Shown: in pieces, positions 22,431-38,060 of the stretch
Position numbering within the stretch: the first letter of the stretch is position 1
Layout of the letters: every line of letters starts with the position of its first letter
Assembly: GCA_028023455.1 (NCBI GenBank)
Contig: JAQFVV010000323.1
Coordinates: forward strand, 372,001-436,000
Source: Epiperipatus broadwayi
Taxonomy: Eukaryota; Onychophora; Udeonychophora; Euonychophora; Peripatidae
Length of the DNA stretch: 64,000 nt
Direction of reading: 5' to 3'
Translations under genes and position numbers: made by a program
The notes under the pieces: generated by a model
What the model was told of the DNA's origin: nothing
Database searches by the model: none
What the model saw: the letters and a program-made list of their open reading frames with translations, nothing else

Positions 22431-24640
22431 AATAATGCTTTTGTACTGGCAGTGTTCTGTGAATTAAAAAATATCTTTTAACTTTTAAATAAATAAACAG
22501 TTGGTAAAATAATAAAAGTAATACAACATTGCAACTGAAAATACATCCTTTAAAATTATAATTTAAATAAAATACACATATTTTAACTATCTATTGAAAT
22601 AATTATATGTAATAATAATATTTTAAATGCATATAATTTAAAATTATTTTAATTATATAAATAAAAAATCATGTTTGTCTATGTAAGCACAAGAAATATT
22701 AATTTGCTATTTGTTTATGTTTATTTATTACTTGTTAGATGTATGCTGTAAAGCAATTAAGAAATAAAATATTGATAAAGAAATCTATAACTACATATTT
22801 TTATCTAACCAGTTTTTCTAATGAGAAAATATTAACTTTATTACAATTTACAATTTAATACACTATCTATTAAAAAAGTAAAATTAACATAATCCAGATA
22901 GAGAGACCACAGCATACCAGAGTGGAATGGGGAAGTCCCAAATCTGACCACACTTCAACTTCTTTACCAGTACCATGTGACTCAACACCTTATGAATGAC
23001 ATACCTGAGATTACATTCAGTTTCCATTTTTCATGGCCGGCATAGGGCGGGAAGAAGCAGGAGATTCAGGGTTTTAGATGCACATAAATTAACTAAATTT
23101 AATAAAAAATATTTAAACAACATGATAAATGAATAAAAAAACATATGCCATTCAGCATCTTCAGACATCTTCATCCAGACTTCAGGGTTTCTAAGGATGC
23201 TACAAAACTGGACAACAGGATAGTGAAGACTTCTCTTCACTTCAGTAAGACATAGGCATTTATATGATCATCTTCATCAGCAGATATTAGTGGCTACATG
23301 GTGATGGCTTGGAAAGAGTCAGGCTAGAGCACTGTCATGGGATTCTATTCCATATTCATCACACTGTATAATATAGACATTTTAATTTTCCTTAGGGTTT
23401 GCTCAAGGTTTTTTCTTTAGGACAGTTTCAGTAGATTGCTACTTCTATTCTATAGCATTTGTTGGACTCTTATGTGAAACGAAGCTTGGCTTGCTTACTC
23501 TTTTGCTTATTTCTTTAATATTGGATGATCAGCAGCTCTCTTTGAGATACAACCTTATTAAACAGCCTCAGCAGCTTATGGGTAACAGAAATCACCAGCC
23601 AGACAAAATGGACCTGGCACAGCAAATGCTATCCTTCTGCAACCATGCAAGAAAAACCTCCTTGCTCGTCTATTATTACTCTCTATGGTTCTCTATTACA
23701 TTTCTCACATTCTGTATTAGATTATTCTCCCTTTCTGCATTAGATTATTTTTCTATATTAAGACTTCTCTCTATAATTCTATATTATTAACTCTCCTCAG
23801 CACCTGGTTGAACAGCTTATATAGCACACTCATCACAACATGAATATGAGTATTGTGTCAGCCAACTCTACCATCATGGTTTAATGGATTGGAACAATGC
23901 TTATAGCTTTTTATACCTTAGTATTTCCTATTGCTTATTTTAACCTTTAACTTTTATCTTTAATTTTCATCTTGGTTTTCACTCAGACCACCTTGGTTGA
24001 TTTGGGATTCCATTCACATCAATTTTAAATTTCAACATGAAGAAAAGTCGCTCTCATTTTTCCCTTACAAAAGTTCAAAACTAAAAAATACAAATACTAA
24101 AATAAAATCATATTTTCTCTTATGATCTTGACATCTAATTGTCTCAGATTCTCTTGTTCTTAAAAAAAAAGGCAAATCAGGGTGACCATTAATACATTAG
24201 TAAAATTTAACATTTGGTAAAACAATAGTAACCTGACTTTGTTTTAATTTATTAGAAAAGAAAATATCTGATAAACTGAAAAAATATAGAGACACATTGG
24301 TCCATTTACATATATTTTTAATTATCCCCATTTTTTATAGACATGTCACAACATGTAAACAACTTAAAAAATTGCAACTGTGAAACATTTGCGACACTTA
24401 AAAATAAAACATAAGAATACTACTGGCATATATAATATAATTCACAAAAAATTCAAATCTAAGCTTTTAATATTTAATTTGCTCTTGTGTGTGGGTAAAA
24501 TATATGCAAAGACCATCATCATTCATTTTTCTATACATTTATAGAATTCATACCTATTTTATTTTGATTATAATAGTGATAAATATAACTTAAATTAATA
24601 TATATTAATATTTTCTATATATACAATAAGTTGTAGCCAC
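22430..24640. other. Unassigned sequence, partly GC-richer
   Basis: From about 22900 to 24100 the base composition is less AT-rich, and 60-100 codon frames occur on both strands (for example plus 23491-23790) without a recognisable motif. It may be old element sequence. No function is assigned. Confidence 0.3.
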
Positions 24641-24776
24641 AAATCAGTCACATGTCACATGACCTATGTAGCTTGCATATGTAATATATAAAGAGCCTGC
24701 TAATAACTCTAAAAAGCTTATTTTTTATATTATAAATGCTACAAGAGAAAGTTTGTGAAGCCTTTATCTATGAATG

Positions 24777-24832
24777 TTTCCATCCCAAGACTGGTTTCAA
24801 GCTATGACTCTCTTCAGTGAGGATATAGAGCA
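24777..24832 (-). ncRNA. Hammerhead ribozyme, family A, core kept, weak stem II
   Basis: Minus strand: CUGAAGA, stem II GAGU/GCUU with loop CAUA, GAAAC, CAGUC cleavage site, then UUGGGAUGG. Core bases are all present. The closing base pair of stem II next to the core is G-U rather than G-C, so activity may be reduced. Confidence 0.65.
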
Positions 24833-25189
24833 TTAAATTCAAAATACTAACTCAAGCCAAGCATTTATCTAAATTTTTAAATATTAAGAAAAAGATCTAA
24901 ATCTTCAAACACCTACATGTCTCCAAATTCAGCTCTTAAACTAAAAAAACTATATGGGTCTGAACTAAATTCAGTGATCCCATATATTAGTAGGCTAAGC
25001 AATTTAATATAGACAAAGCTCTAATAGTAAAATTATAATATTAGTAAAAGTCAGTCGCATGACCTATATAGCTTGCATTACCAATATGTAATATATAAAG
25101 AGCCTGCTAATACCTCTAAAAAGCTTATTTTATTTTATTTTTTTATCATAAGTGCTACAAGAAAAAGTACCTGAAGCCTTTATCTAAGA

Positions 25190-25250
25190 ATGTCCCCATC
25201 TCCAGACCAGTTTTGAGCTATGACTCTCATCAGTGAAGAGCTAGGACATT
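25190..25250 (-). ncRNA. Hammerhead ribozyme, family A, G12 changed
   Basis: Minus strand: outer stem I AUGUCC with GGGACAU, CUGAUGA, stem II GAGU/GCUC with loop CAUA, then AAAAC in place of GAAAC, UGGUC, and UGGAG. The fold is well kept but the catalytic G12 is A, so it should not cleave efficiently. Confidence 0.65.
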
Positions 25251-25519
25251 AGATTCATATTACATATTGGTAATGAAAGATATATAAGACATGTGACAAG
25301 TGTCTGATTTTTACTAATATTATAATTTTGCTATTAGAGCTTTGGCTATATTAAATTGCTAAGCCTACTAATATATGGGATGACTGAATTTAGTTCAGAC
25401 CCATATAGTTTCTTTAGTTAAAGAGCTAAATTTGAAGACATGTAGGTGTGTGAAGATTTAGATCCTTTTCATAATATTTAAGAATTAGATAAATGCTTGG
25501 CTTGAGTTAGTATTTTGAA

Positions 25520-25585
25520 TTTAATGCTCTAGCTCCTCACTGAAGAGAGCCATAGCTCGAAACTGGTCTGGGGATTTTGACATTT
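25520..25585 (+). ncRNA. Hammerhead ribozyme, family A, complete, sense to the Ig exons
   Basis: Plus strand: stem I CCUCA (25535-25539), CUGAAGA (25540-25546), stem II GAGC/GCUC with loop CAUA (25547-25558), GAAAC (25559-25563), loop UG, GUC (25566-25568), then UGGGG pairing with CCUCA. All core positions match a type I hammerhead with two-pair stem III; cleavage is predicted after 25568. It lies in the interval between Ig exons 2 and 3 and would be present in a transcript running through both exons. Confidence 0.8.
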
Positions 25586-25699
25586 ATAGATAAAGGCTTC
25601 AGGTACTATCTCTTGTAGCATTTATCATAAATAAAATGAGATAAGGTTGTTTAAAGCTATTAGCAGATTCTTTATATATTTATATATATTGTAACATAA

Positions 25700-26240
25700 T
25701 AGCACTAAAGTAACTTTCAGTGTCTTCTTAACAGAATCATAATGCAAAATTAATTAACTAAAAATCCTGGGAGCAAACTGAACATATAGTTTATAAAATA
25801 TGCAATTTATTGCAATGGATAATGCAAATTATAAGTCAGATTTTCATTTTTTGACAAAAGAATGCAATACTCTTTTTTGTTGGTTGAATTTCGGTCTCTT
25901 ACAATAACTTATACCTCCTTAAACTTTTTCTTACAATATACCCCCCTGCCCTGTGCAGATGATTTTAATATTAGAAGGAGGAAATATGTCCTGTAACAAG
26001 GTTTGGTTTAAAATATCTTTTTTTAGTGGCTTGACATAGATCAAGATTTTGAAGTAATAATATAAAGTTTACAAGTTGATTTCATATTCTAATCCTGCAG
26101 CAATTCATGATTACAAATAATAGATGTGAAAATTATAAGGAAAATTCTTTAACAAGTACCTGCAAAGATAACAATTTTTTGATCTATTGTTTATTTGAAT
26201 TCTTTATATGTCAATGAACACATCAAACCTTTTTTTAAAC
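25700..26240. other. No gene recognised
   Basis: AT-rich sequence between the ribozyme cluster and the Penelope-like fragment. Confidence 0.4.
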
Positions 26241-26800
26241 TTGTTTTTATATGACTACAAGAAAAACAAAATACATCCAACGTTTTGACTATTTTATAAA
26301 GTCTTTTTCAATGAACACTAAAAAATAAAAATACAAATATATAATAATACTATCACATATTTCAAATAAATGCAAAACATATTAAAAATTCTCTTTACCT
26401 CAATACCTTTTCTATCACAAACAATTTCAACTTAATCAATTTTTTTATATTTATATAACCATCCAAAAATATCTTAAAACATTTAATTAACAAATCTATT
26501 ATTTTCTTTCCTATTAAGATCCTGTTTAATACAGGTTTAACTTTACTAACGTAAGTATCTTTCTTTATCATTCTTTCATGGTATGAATTTATGTATTCTA
26601 AAGGTTTTAAATCAAAATCTTTATATTTAAACTTATTCATATGATTGTAAATAGCAGATTTTTTATTACTTAAATGATGTTTTAATCTAGATTGAAATTT
26701 AATTTTTGTAGACCCAACATATGACGTCTCTATATTCTTTTTAAAACCATTCAAACATTTTATTAGGTAAATCGAATTTATAACCTTTAAATGATTAGAT
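26240..26800 (-). pseudogene. Penelope-like element 3' fragment, GIY-YIG domain
   Basis: A 119-codon minus-strand frame (26754-26395) reads KKNIETSYVGSTKIKFQSRL, SAIYNHMNKFKYKDFD, and KVKPVLNR, the C-terminal two thirds of a GIY-YIG domain. It continues as far as FVIEKVLR. Noncoding 3' sequence follows to about 26240, including TTGAAAAAGAC and GTTGGATGTAT, both shared with the inverted copy at 30880-31650. The 5' end is truncated against the long ATT array that starts at 26806. This copy has an open frame over the fragment, so it is younger or better preserved than the other. Confidence 0.7.
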
Positions 26801-26804
26801 TCCC

Positions 26805-30811
<4,007 letters not shown>

Positions 30812-30812
30812 G

Positions 30813-30857
<45 letters not shown>
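30812..30857. repeat. Short ATT microsatellite
   Basis: About 15 ATT units at the 5' truncation point of the I/Tx1-like copy X, next to a Penelope-like fragment. Confidence 0.85.
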
Positions 30858-30859
<2 letters not shown>

Positions 30860-31210
30860 AAATAAACCTTTTTTTTATAATCTGGATTATTAATAATAAT
30901 AATAAAATGTTGGAATTGTTTTAAAAAGAATATAGAAATGTCATATGTTGGGATTACAAAAAGTAAATTGGAAACTAGATTAAAACATAATTTAAGTGAG
31001 AAAATTCTGCTATTTACATTCATATGAATAAATTTAAACATAATGATTTTGATATAAAACCTTTAGAATGTATAAAGTCATACCATAAAGAATAATAAAG
31101 GAAGGAATTTACATTAGTAAAATTAAACCTCTATTAAACAGGATGTTAATAGAAAAGAAAAAAAGGAAAGGATAGTATTTCTCTGAAGGTTGGCAAAGAT
31201 AGTATTTTAT

Positions 31211-31284
31211 TAGATGTGATATGTTGGATTATTTCCATCATCTATGAGTGATGATGGAAATAGTCCAACATATCACATCTAAGA
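31211..31284. repeat. Perfect-looking hairpin inserted in the Penelope-like copy
   Basis: Arms of about 33 nt (TAGATGTGATATGTTGGA... and its reverse complement) separated by a loop of about 7 nt. The paralogous fragment at 26.5 kb lacks it, so it is an insertion or a local fold-back duplication. Confidence 0.7.
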
Positions 31285-31512
31285 AAATTTTAGGTTTGTT
31301 AATTCAATGTTTTAAGGTATTTTTGGATGGGTATATAAGTGTAAAAAAATTGATTAAGTTGAAATTGTAATAGAAAAGATGTTGAGGTAAAGATTTTTAT
31401 TTTTTATTTTTTAATAATTTTACATTTGATTGGAATATGTGATATTTATTATTATATATTTGTATTTATATTTTTTAGTGTCCCTTGAAAAAGTCTCTCT
31501 CTCTCTCTCTCC

Positions 31513-31614
<102 letters not shown>

Positions 31615-32310
31615 GTTGAAACATTGGATGTATAAAAACAAGCTTTAAAAAGAAGTTTGATATATTCATTGACATATATGGAAAATTATTACCTATTTTG
31701 AAAAGAAAAAAACGTGTAGATGATATTTTAAATTCATTGACTTATTTACTGTAAACTATAACAATCTGATGAAATCAATTCTTGAAAAGCAATAAATTTT
31801 ATTGCAGTTAATAAATTAAAATATTTTTCCTCAGAATGATTACTATTTTATTAAATAGATGATTTGGGGATGTTTTTCATGCTAGGTGAAACAAGACAAC
31901 AGTAGTGGAAAAATTAATAGTATTTCAAACAAATTTAATTTTTAGCCATTCATAATTAATAATTGTTCACACATGAATAGTTTAAATAAAAGTGCGTGCA
32001 GAAAAAGATGACAAATTTAAAACTGAATAACCATCATGGAACAAGCTGACATATACTTATAAGTTTTGATTTACATAGATTATTGTCATGACATTATTAG
32101 AGTATATAGTTTATCTTCATATTTCAAATTCATGCAATATTTTGTACTAATAGAAAATAAACACACATACCTGTTCTTACTTTAGAATGTTTATTTTTAA
32201 ATGTATATTATGATTCAGAAAAAAATATTACATAATATACATTTTCAAATAAAATAAAAAATCCTAAATAAATGAGAATGTTTAATTTTATTTAACTGGA
32301 TAATGCATTT

Positions 32311-32476
32311 CTTTATTATTTACAACTATAAGAAAAACATACACGCACTGTTCACATTCTAATATTACTGTAAAAATACTTGAAGCTATTATATACATAG
32401 CTTCAAGTATTTTTTACAGTAATATTAGAATGTGAACAGTGTCCGTATGCTTTTCTTATAGTTTTAAATAATAAAG
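32311..32476. repeat. Long near-perfect palindrome (foldback/MITE-like)
   Basis: Arms of about 78 nt mirror about position 32393. The left arm CTGTTCACATTCTAATATTA and TACTTGAAGCTAT recur in reverse complement on the right with only a few changes and a loop of about 7 nt. Outer ends read CTTTATTATTT and AAATAATAAAG. No ORF. Confidence 0.8.
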
Positions 32477-32479
32477 ACA

Positions 32480-33552
32480 TGCAATATCCATTTAAATATG
32501 TAATGATCCAATAATATGAAAGATCAGATTGACATAATGTCTATGTGGGCATTGAGTATTCCATCGTTGGTTTTTAAATGAAATGGTTGATCCGATTATA
32601 TGTATGTGTGAGAGATGTAATCCGGGCAAAATAATGAGTTCTGCTTCTGCATGTAGTACAAATATTGTGGACCATCTTGCTTTTTCACATGTGTGTGGTC
32701 AGTTATTTGAGATGGAGTGGAGAATCAATATAGACTGACCAATTTATTTTTCAAGTCTTTCTAGTTGTTTATCAGTCGAAATCATGCTAAGCGCTATAAC
32801 ATTTTTAATATTAATAGAGCTTTGCTTTTAATAGTTTGTACATTTGTATATATATATAAATTTCAGTATACTGAATTAATAGCCTAATATTTAAGAAGTA
32901 TCTTTTTAAAAATAAACGTTTTCCAAAAAAAAAACTTTTTTGTCTTGATTTCATTTTATACTTCATAATAAGACTTCTACAAATATTTGCATAAATAATT
33001 TTTAATTTCAAAACAAATTAATAATGATCATACTTTTTTCTGCTCCTAGTCTTTGGACAAAACACTCCACCCATCAGAAATTCTCATTTCTAATAGCATC
33101 TAGGTTAACTTTTTCGTGGCATTATTATTGAATAAGAATTTTGTCAATCATGAAAAATCTATTGTCATTGTCTAAAAGGCCGACATAATACGGACATTTT
33201 CGGACATTTTTTTTCAAATAATACTTTTAAAATTGAGTCTGCATAAACAGGCAATTACAGATTGCGATGTAAAAGTATAGATAGGCTTGAAACAGGATGA
33301 TACAATGATTGCATCACCATCACAATACCCTAAACCACCAAACTCAAGATTTTAAGAAGAAAATCTTTCTTTTCATGTTAATGTAAAATATATCCTTGAT
33401 ATTTTTCCTAATAGCAAATATAAAGTGGTGGCTGCATACTTTATCTGACCATTATACTGTACATTCAACTGTAATACTTCCCAATTTTGCATTGTTCTAA
33501 TATATACATTCTTAATGAGTAATGAAAAATTCAATATTATACATTCAGTATA
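32480..33552. other. Intron sequence, no gene seen
   Basis: AT-rich; the 66-codon minus frame at 32811-33011 is Lys/Tyr-rich and has no recognised motif. Confidence 0.4.
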
Positions 33553-33780
33553 GGTGCTTTAATTAATTTAGGTGTTAACAAAAATCGTGCGAAAGAAAAA
33601 CAAAAGATAAAAATCATTTCTTACAAATAAATAGATTGTTATTATATAAACAATAAGAAAAAAATAGACTTTTTTTAAAGAAAATATTAATTGCAATAAG
33701 GTATAGATAACTAATATAAATGGATAAATCGCTATGATAAAGTGAAGAATACTAAATTCACATTTTTATAACGTTATTTG

Positions 33781-33815
<35 letters not shown>

Positions 33816-33829
33816 GAAAGAGTAAAGAG

Positions 33830-33868
<39 letters not shown>

Positions 33869-33875
33869 TTTTTAG

Positions 33876-34112
33876 AGGGCCTTCAATGCCTTGAACCTGT
33901 CAAATTATACACGGATTCGATCACTTTATTCTGCAATGTCAGTGGTATTCCTGATACTTATTTATGGTTTACAAGTAATAATGTACTAATGGAGTCATTT
34001 ACTTCTGATCACATTAAAATAAATAAATCTAGAGGAACAATCACATATTATTGTCAGGGAAAAAGTGAAGATGGAGTATCAGAACTATGCAAACACCTAG
34101 TGACCTTTACAG
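33876..34112 (+). CDS. Immunoglobulin-domain exon 3 of a multi-Ig gene
   Basis: The exon is 237 nt between ...TTTTTAG and GTAATA, phase 1 at both ends. It encodes GLQCLEP, LFCNVSG, YLWFTS, INKSRG, TYYCQGK and ELCKHLVTF. All Ig landmarks, the extra cysteine pair and both sequons are kept. Against exon 4, I count 25 nucleotide differences, 12 silent and 13 amino-acid changing, giving 12 replacements in 78 residues. With about three times as many replacement as silent sites, this indicates purifying selection on a working coding exon. The ATG at 33866 precedes the acceptor and is not a start. An AG two bases later (AG/AG acceptor) is possible, but would break the shared 237-nt length. Confidence 0.9.
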
Positions 34113-34159
34113 GTAATACTATTTAATCTATGTGTTTAAAACTTTGTAATCATACACAA

Positions 34160-34537
34160 ATTATAAAAACAGCATATCTCAACCTTTGGGTCACGATCCA
34201 AAATTGGGTTGGGTTAAATTTTTAATGGGCAGAGAATATGCACCAAGAAATAAAAACATAGATATCTTTTTTTTTGGTAATTAACAAAATGTGTTAAGCT
34301 TTTAAATTAAAAATATATAGTTTAACTTTAACTCAACTTTTAACTTAAAAATTATTTGTTCATTATAAATATTATCAAATTGATCGGATATATATATATA
34401 TATATACAGTACCGTGCTGATGTAATATCTCTTTTATTTTATATTATAATTTACATAATAAACATTTGAGTTGCAGAACTATTTCAATGAAGTCTATTGG
34501 GTCACAGAACAAAAAGGTTGAGAAACGCTATTATAGA
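34160..34537 (+). mobile_element. hAT-like MITE with 8-bp target duplication
   Basis: The element spans about 34168-34529. One end reads CAGCATATCTCAACCTTTGG and the other, inverted, AGCGTTTCTCAACCTTTT, giving terminal inverted repeats of about 18 bp. Flanks ATTATAAA (34160-34167) and ATTATAGA (34530-34537) form an 8-bp duplication as expected for hAT transposases. The exon 4 unit has an empty site at the same place (ATTAAAGAAT near 55308). The element also contains an AT run at 34387-34407. It has no ORF, so it is non-autonomous. Confidence 0.7.
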
Positions 34538-34828
34538 ATACTTATAGTATACTCACTTGAAAAGAAATATAACAATATTTCAAAATCTAGAACCACCTGA
34601 TAAAAATCAAGAATGGTTCTCTTGAATTCGAACCCTAAAACATAAGTATTACATGTATATATGTTTTATATCTAAAATTTTTACAATTATATGATGAAAA
34701 TAAAATCTTATTAGTGTTAAGCCATGTATTATGTTGTTGCAGTTTCCAAGGTTTTAATGAAATAACATTGATAATTATCAAGGTTTCCTAATGAAGATCT
34801 GTAGAGTGTGTTGTAAAGACCAATCATT

Positions 34829-34832
<4 letters not shown>

Positions 34833-34880
<48 letters not shown>
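34833..34880. repeat. AT/GT dinucleotide tract
   Basis: An AT run (34833-34867) followed by a short TG run. Confidence 0.85.
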
Positions 34881-34881
<1 letters not shown>

Positions 34882-35199
34882 TTAAACACTCCTGTCTCAT
34901 AAATATTTGAAAAGACTCTCATAGTTTTTAAATCTTACTTTTCCAAATTAATTATTATGTTAGCATTATCAAAATCAGGTATGTGGCTAATTTCTAAAAA
35001 AAACTGATGGAATCAAGTTTTGATGAAAAGCATTTGTATGCTTCACAATTCTTATTTTAATATGTCTATTTGATTGATATACATAGCCTCTTGTGTACTT
35101 TAAATGTGGCTGGAATGAAACAAAGCAGTTGAAAACAAAAGGCTTGAAGTATTAGCAATAGGGAAAGACATCTAAGAGAAGAAGAAGAACCAGCATTGA

Positions 35200-38060
35200 A
35201 AGTTTGGTATAGAAGAATATGTATAGAAAAGAAAAAAATGGGGTTGTGATATTTCAAAAAATATTTACATACTTTAAAATATCAAAAACGTTTGTTGTTT
35301 GAGATAATAATAGGAAGACAAGATTGGATGGAGGAAAATAATGTATGGCTACTGAAATTAATCAAACAATTATTCAGTGGAATAGTAGCATTTATAAATG
35401 CCTAATTAAGAATATATACAGTATCAAAAAGGGAAAATAAAATAATGATTATAGGAATAGGAATGTGCTTATTGAAGAAATTGATAACAGGGGTAAAAAA
35501 ATGGACAGCTTTCAAAAAAAAATTGGCAGAAGGAATTTGAGCATTAGAAACTTATCAAATATTTATGAGCGTGAATACACATGGTTTAAAATTAATATAT
35601 TTTACACAATAGATTGTATATTCGTAGAGAAAGAGAAAATGAATAAAATACAGAAAATTAAAGTGTTTGATAATAAAGAGAGAATATGTAATTGTGATCA
35701 TAACTCCTTTATAATAGAAATAGTTAGTAATGTAATGGAAAATAGTAATAAAAATAGAAAAGATAGTGATGGGTTGTTGGGGATAAATATAAGGACTGGT
35801 GCGATAAAATAGAAAAAGTGGCAAATAGGGGTTTAGGTGAGAATATTCAGAAAAGTAAAAGCAATAGTAAAGTGAGACTTAGTAAAAGTGTAAAACAGAA
35901 AAAAACATGCAAAAATTTAAATGTAATATTAAAAACATGGACAGTAAAAAGATGTTAATATTAAATGGAAAAATTATTTAAAATTATAAATTTGCTAAAG
36001 TCCATAATTATACAGGCAGAATGAAATTAAATAGTAAATTATTAGATGATATTAATAAAAGTGTCCAAAATAGGTGTAAAAAGGAATGTAGGGGAGAGAA
36101 AAAGATAGAATTACTAAATGATGTGGAGAAAAAATATAGTTCTAGAGAAGAATTAGAGACGATTTTAAATAACTATATAAGGGATATAGAAAAAATGTCA
36201 GTTGTGAAGGACAGAGTGATAAAAAATATAAAAGCACTTAGTAATGGAAATATTAGTTTTATAGAAAATAAATTGAATGAGGCAGATAAGAAATGGGCAG
36301 CAGAGATTGTGATGAATTTGGAAATGGGAGAAAAATTAAACCTATTATCACATTTTAATATAATGGCATAGAAGATAGAATTTTCAATGAATAATACAAT
36401 AGTAAGACTATTATTTAAAAGAAAGGATAAAGACCATAGAAAGATAAACAATTATAGACCAATATCAGTAGTATTAGTGATATATAAAGTTTATGCATAT
36501 ATGGTGGCTGGAAGAGTGGCAAATATGATGGAATAAAATAATATAGTATAAGAAATGCAAGGGGTTTTGAAATCATATAAATGTATAGGAGACAACTTAT
36601 AGATACGAGTAATAATACAGGTAGGCAATTATATAATGTCTTTGTAGATATAAAAAAGGCATATGATAGAGTAAAGAGAAATAGATTATGGGTAAGTTTA
36701 GTAAATTTGAGAATGTATGGAGCTTTAGTGGATCTTGTTAAGAGATTGTATGAAACTAATTACTGTACATATCAATTAAAATATGTAATTGTTTACAGTT
36801 GAAAATGGGATGGGACCAAGGCAAGTATATTCTATATCACCTACTTTGTTTTCATTATATTTGAGAGAAATGAAGATAACACTAGAAAGACTAAAAAGAG
36901 GGATAGAGATACAACTATTATATGACATGCAAGTGTATATATTATCAGGTCCTTTATTTTCTGAATTTTTCTTGTGCAACAAAAGTAGGGAAGATGTTAA
37001 AGTTATGCAGAAGATGTGCACAAGGATGAGTAAAGAGATGGGAATTAAAATTAGTGAAGACAAATCAAAAGTAATGATTATACATGCTGGGGAAAGTAAA
37101 GAGAAATAATTTTTACTGGGGCATAAAAAGTTAAAAGTGGGAAATAGTATATTTTATTTGGAAATCATCATGATAAATGAAACAAAGGAAAAAAGAGACT
37201 GATAAAGAAATTAACAGTGTTTTCATATAATAAATATGATTTAGCAAGAATTGTATGGAAGGGAGTGGCAGTAGCAGCATTAACTTCTGGTAATGATGTG
37301 TTGTGTGTTAGTAAAGGGTGTTAGATTATTTGGAAAGAGTACAAAGAAAAATAAAAAGACATACATTAGATGCAGAAGTGTGGACAGCAAAAGTGGTAAT
37401 TCAAAAAGAAATGGGATGGTCAAGACTTTATATGAGAGATGCAAAAAGAAAATTAAAAATGTTCAGTTGTTTATGATTTATGAATAGTAAAAGAAAAGTG
37501 AAAATTGTATTTAATTGAGTTACAAGTAGAAACATGTAACAAGGTGGGTCTGAAATGTAGTACGGTATGCAGACAATTTGGATAAAGACTTTATGTCAGT
37601 ATACTTGTATAAACGATGAGATGGTTGTATTAGGAAAATTGTTGAGTGTTATAGCATCAAATAATGGGATAGAAGAATAGATGCATTAATAAAAATAGAA
37701 AATTGGAGAGATGGAAAACTAGTATGGAGAGTAAAAAGAGTTTAAATATATGTAGAAGTAAACAGAATATTGCATGTGACTTAACTTATGAAGTTGTGGG
37801 AGAATATTTATAAACAAAGTGATTATACAGAAATTGGGTTATTAATTTTTATGCTGGGTTTTGTAAAAGATATAGGGAATCTTGATATAAAGCTCATAGA
37901 ATGAACTAAGATGATTCTGTGAAAATGGGATGGAGCAGATGGAAAAGAATTTGGTAAAAGTTTAGGGTGGGGAATGTAAAGAGAAGATAAGATAGCTAAC
38001 AGGTTTGTCTGGGCATAGTGACTGAAAGATTTCTGACTTCTATAAAAGAGAAGCCATAGT
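35200..38060 (+). pseudogene. Decayed non-LTR retrotransposon (endonuclease end, RT, C-terminus)
   Basis: Plus-strand frames in order: 35465-35812 reads TWFKINIFYTIDCIFVEKEK and ICNCDHNSFIIEI, the C-terminal end of an APE-type endonuclease (IDYIF, SDH motifs); 36021-36371 is a Lys/Glu-rich linker; about 36405-36500 carries INNYRPISVV; 36581-36802 reads YNVFVDIKKAYDRVKRNRLW, the RT motif with the first catalytic Asp; 36789-37109 reads SISPTLFSLYL and MGIKISEDKSKVMI; near 37320 a frame reads LERVQRKIKRHTLDAEVWT and MGWSRLY, a post-RT motif. The YADD motif region is decayed. Many shifts and stops make it inactive. Confidence 0.65.

Larger units (their letters stand above)
24640..25700. repeat. 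Cluster of three retrozyme-like units, family A (two direct, one inverted)
   Basis: Two direct copies (ribozyme on minus strand) follow each other about 416 bp apart, measured between ribozyme cores at 24817 and 25233. A third copy in the opposite orientation spans about 25290-25700. Shared landmarks, in order, are GACCTATATAGCTTGCAT, GAGCCTGCTAATA, AAGCTTATTTT, GCTACAAGA, the hammerhead, and then AAATACTAACTCAAGCCAAG and ATATTAGTAGGCTAAGC. There is no protein-coding frame. Tandem units of a few hundred bases each with one hammerhead are the known layout of animal retrozymes, non-autonomous elements thought to move through circular RNA. Confidence 0.7.
33553..35110 (+). repeat. Segmental duplication unit containing Ig exon 3
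   Basis: Both introns flanking exon 3 align with the unit around exon 4 (49390-56065). Upstream, GAATACTAAATTCACAT and TTATTTGCGAT precede an AT run in both; downstream, TTACAATTATATGATGAAAA and TATTTGAAAAGACTCTCATA occur in both, in the same order. The alignment fades near 35110. The AT run at 33783-33812 and AAT run at about 33827-33867 lie inside, just before the acceptor. Confidence 0.75.

Noticed and set aside
23150-23185. CTGAAGATGCTGAATGGCA (minus strand) as a hammerhead
   Set aside because: No GAAA after stem II and no stem I pairing.
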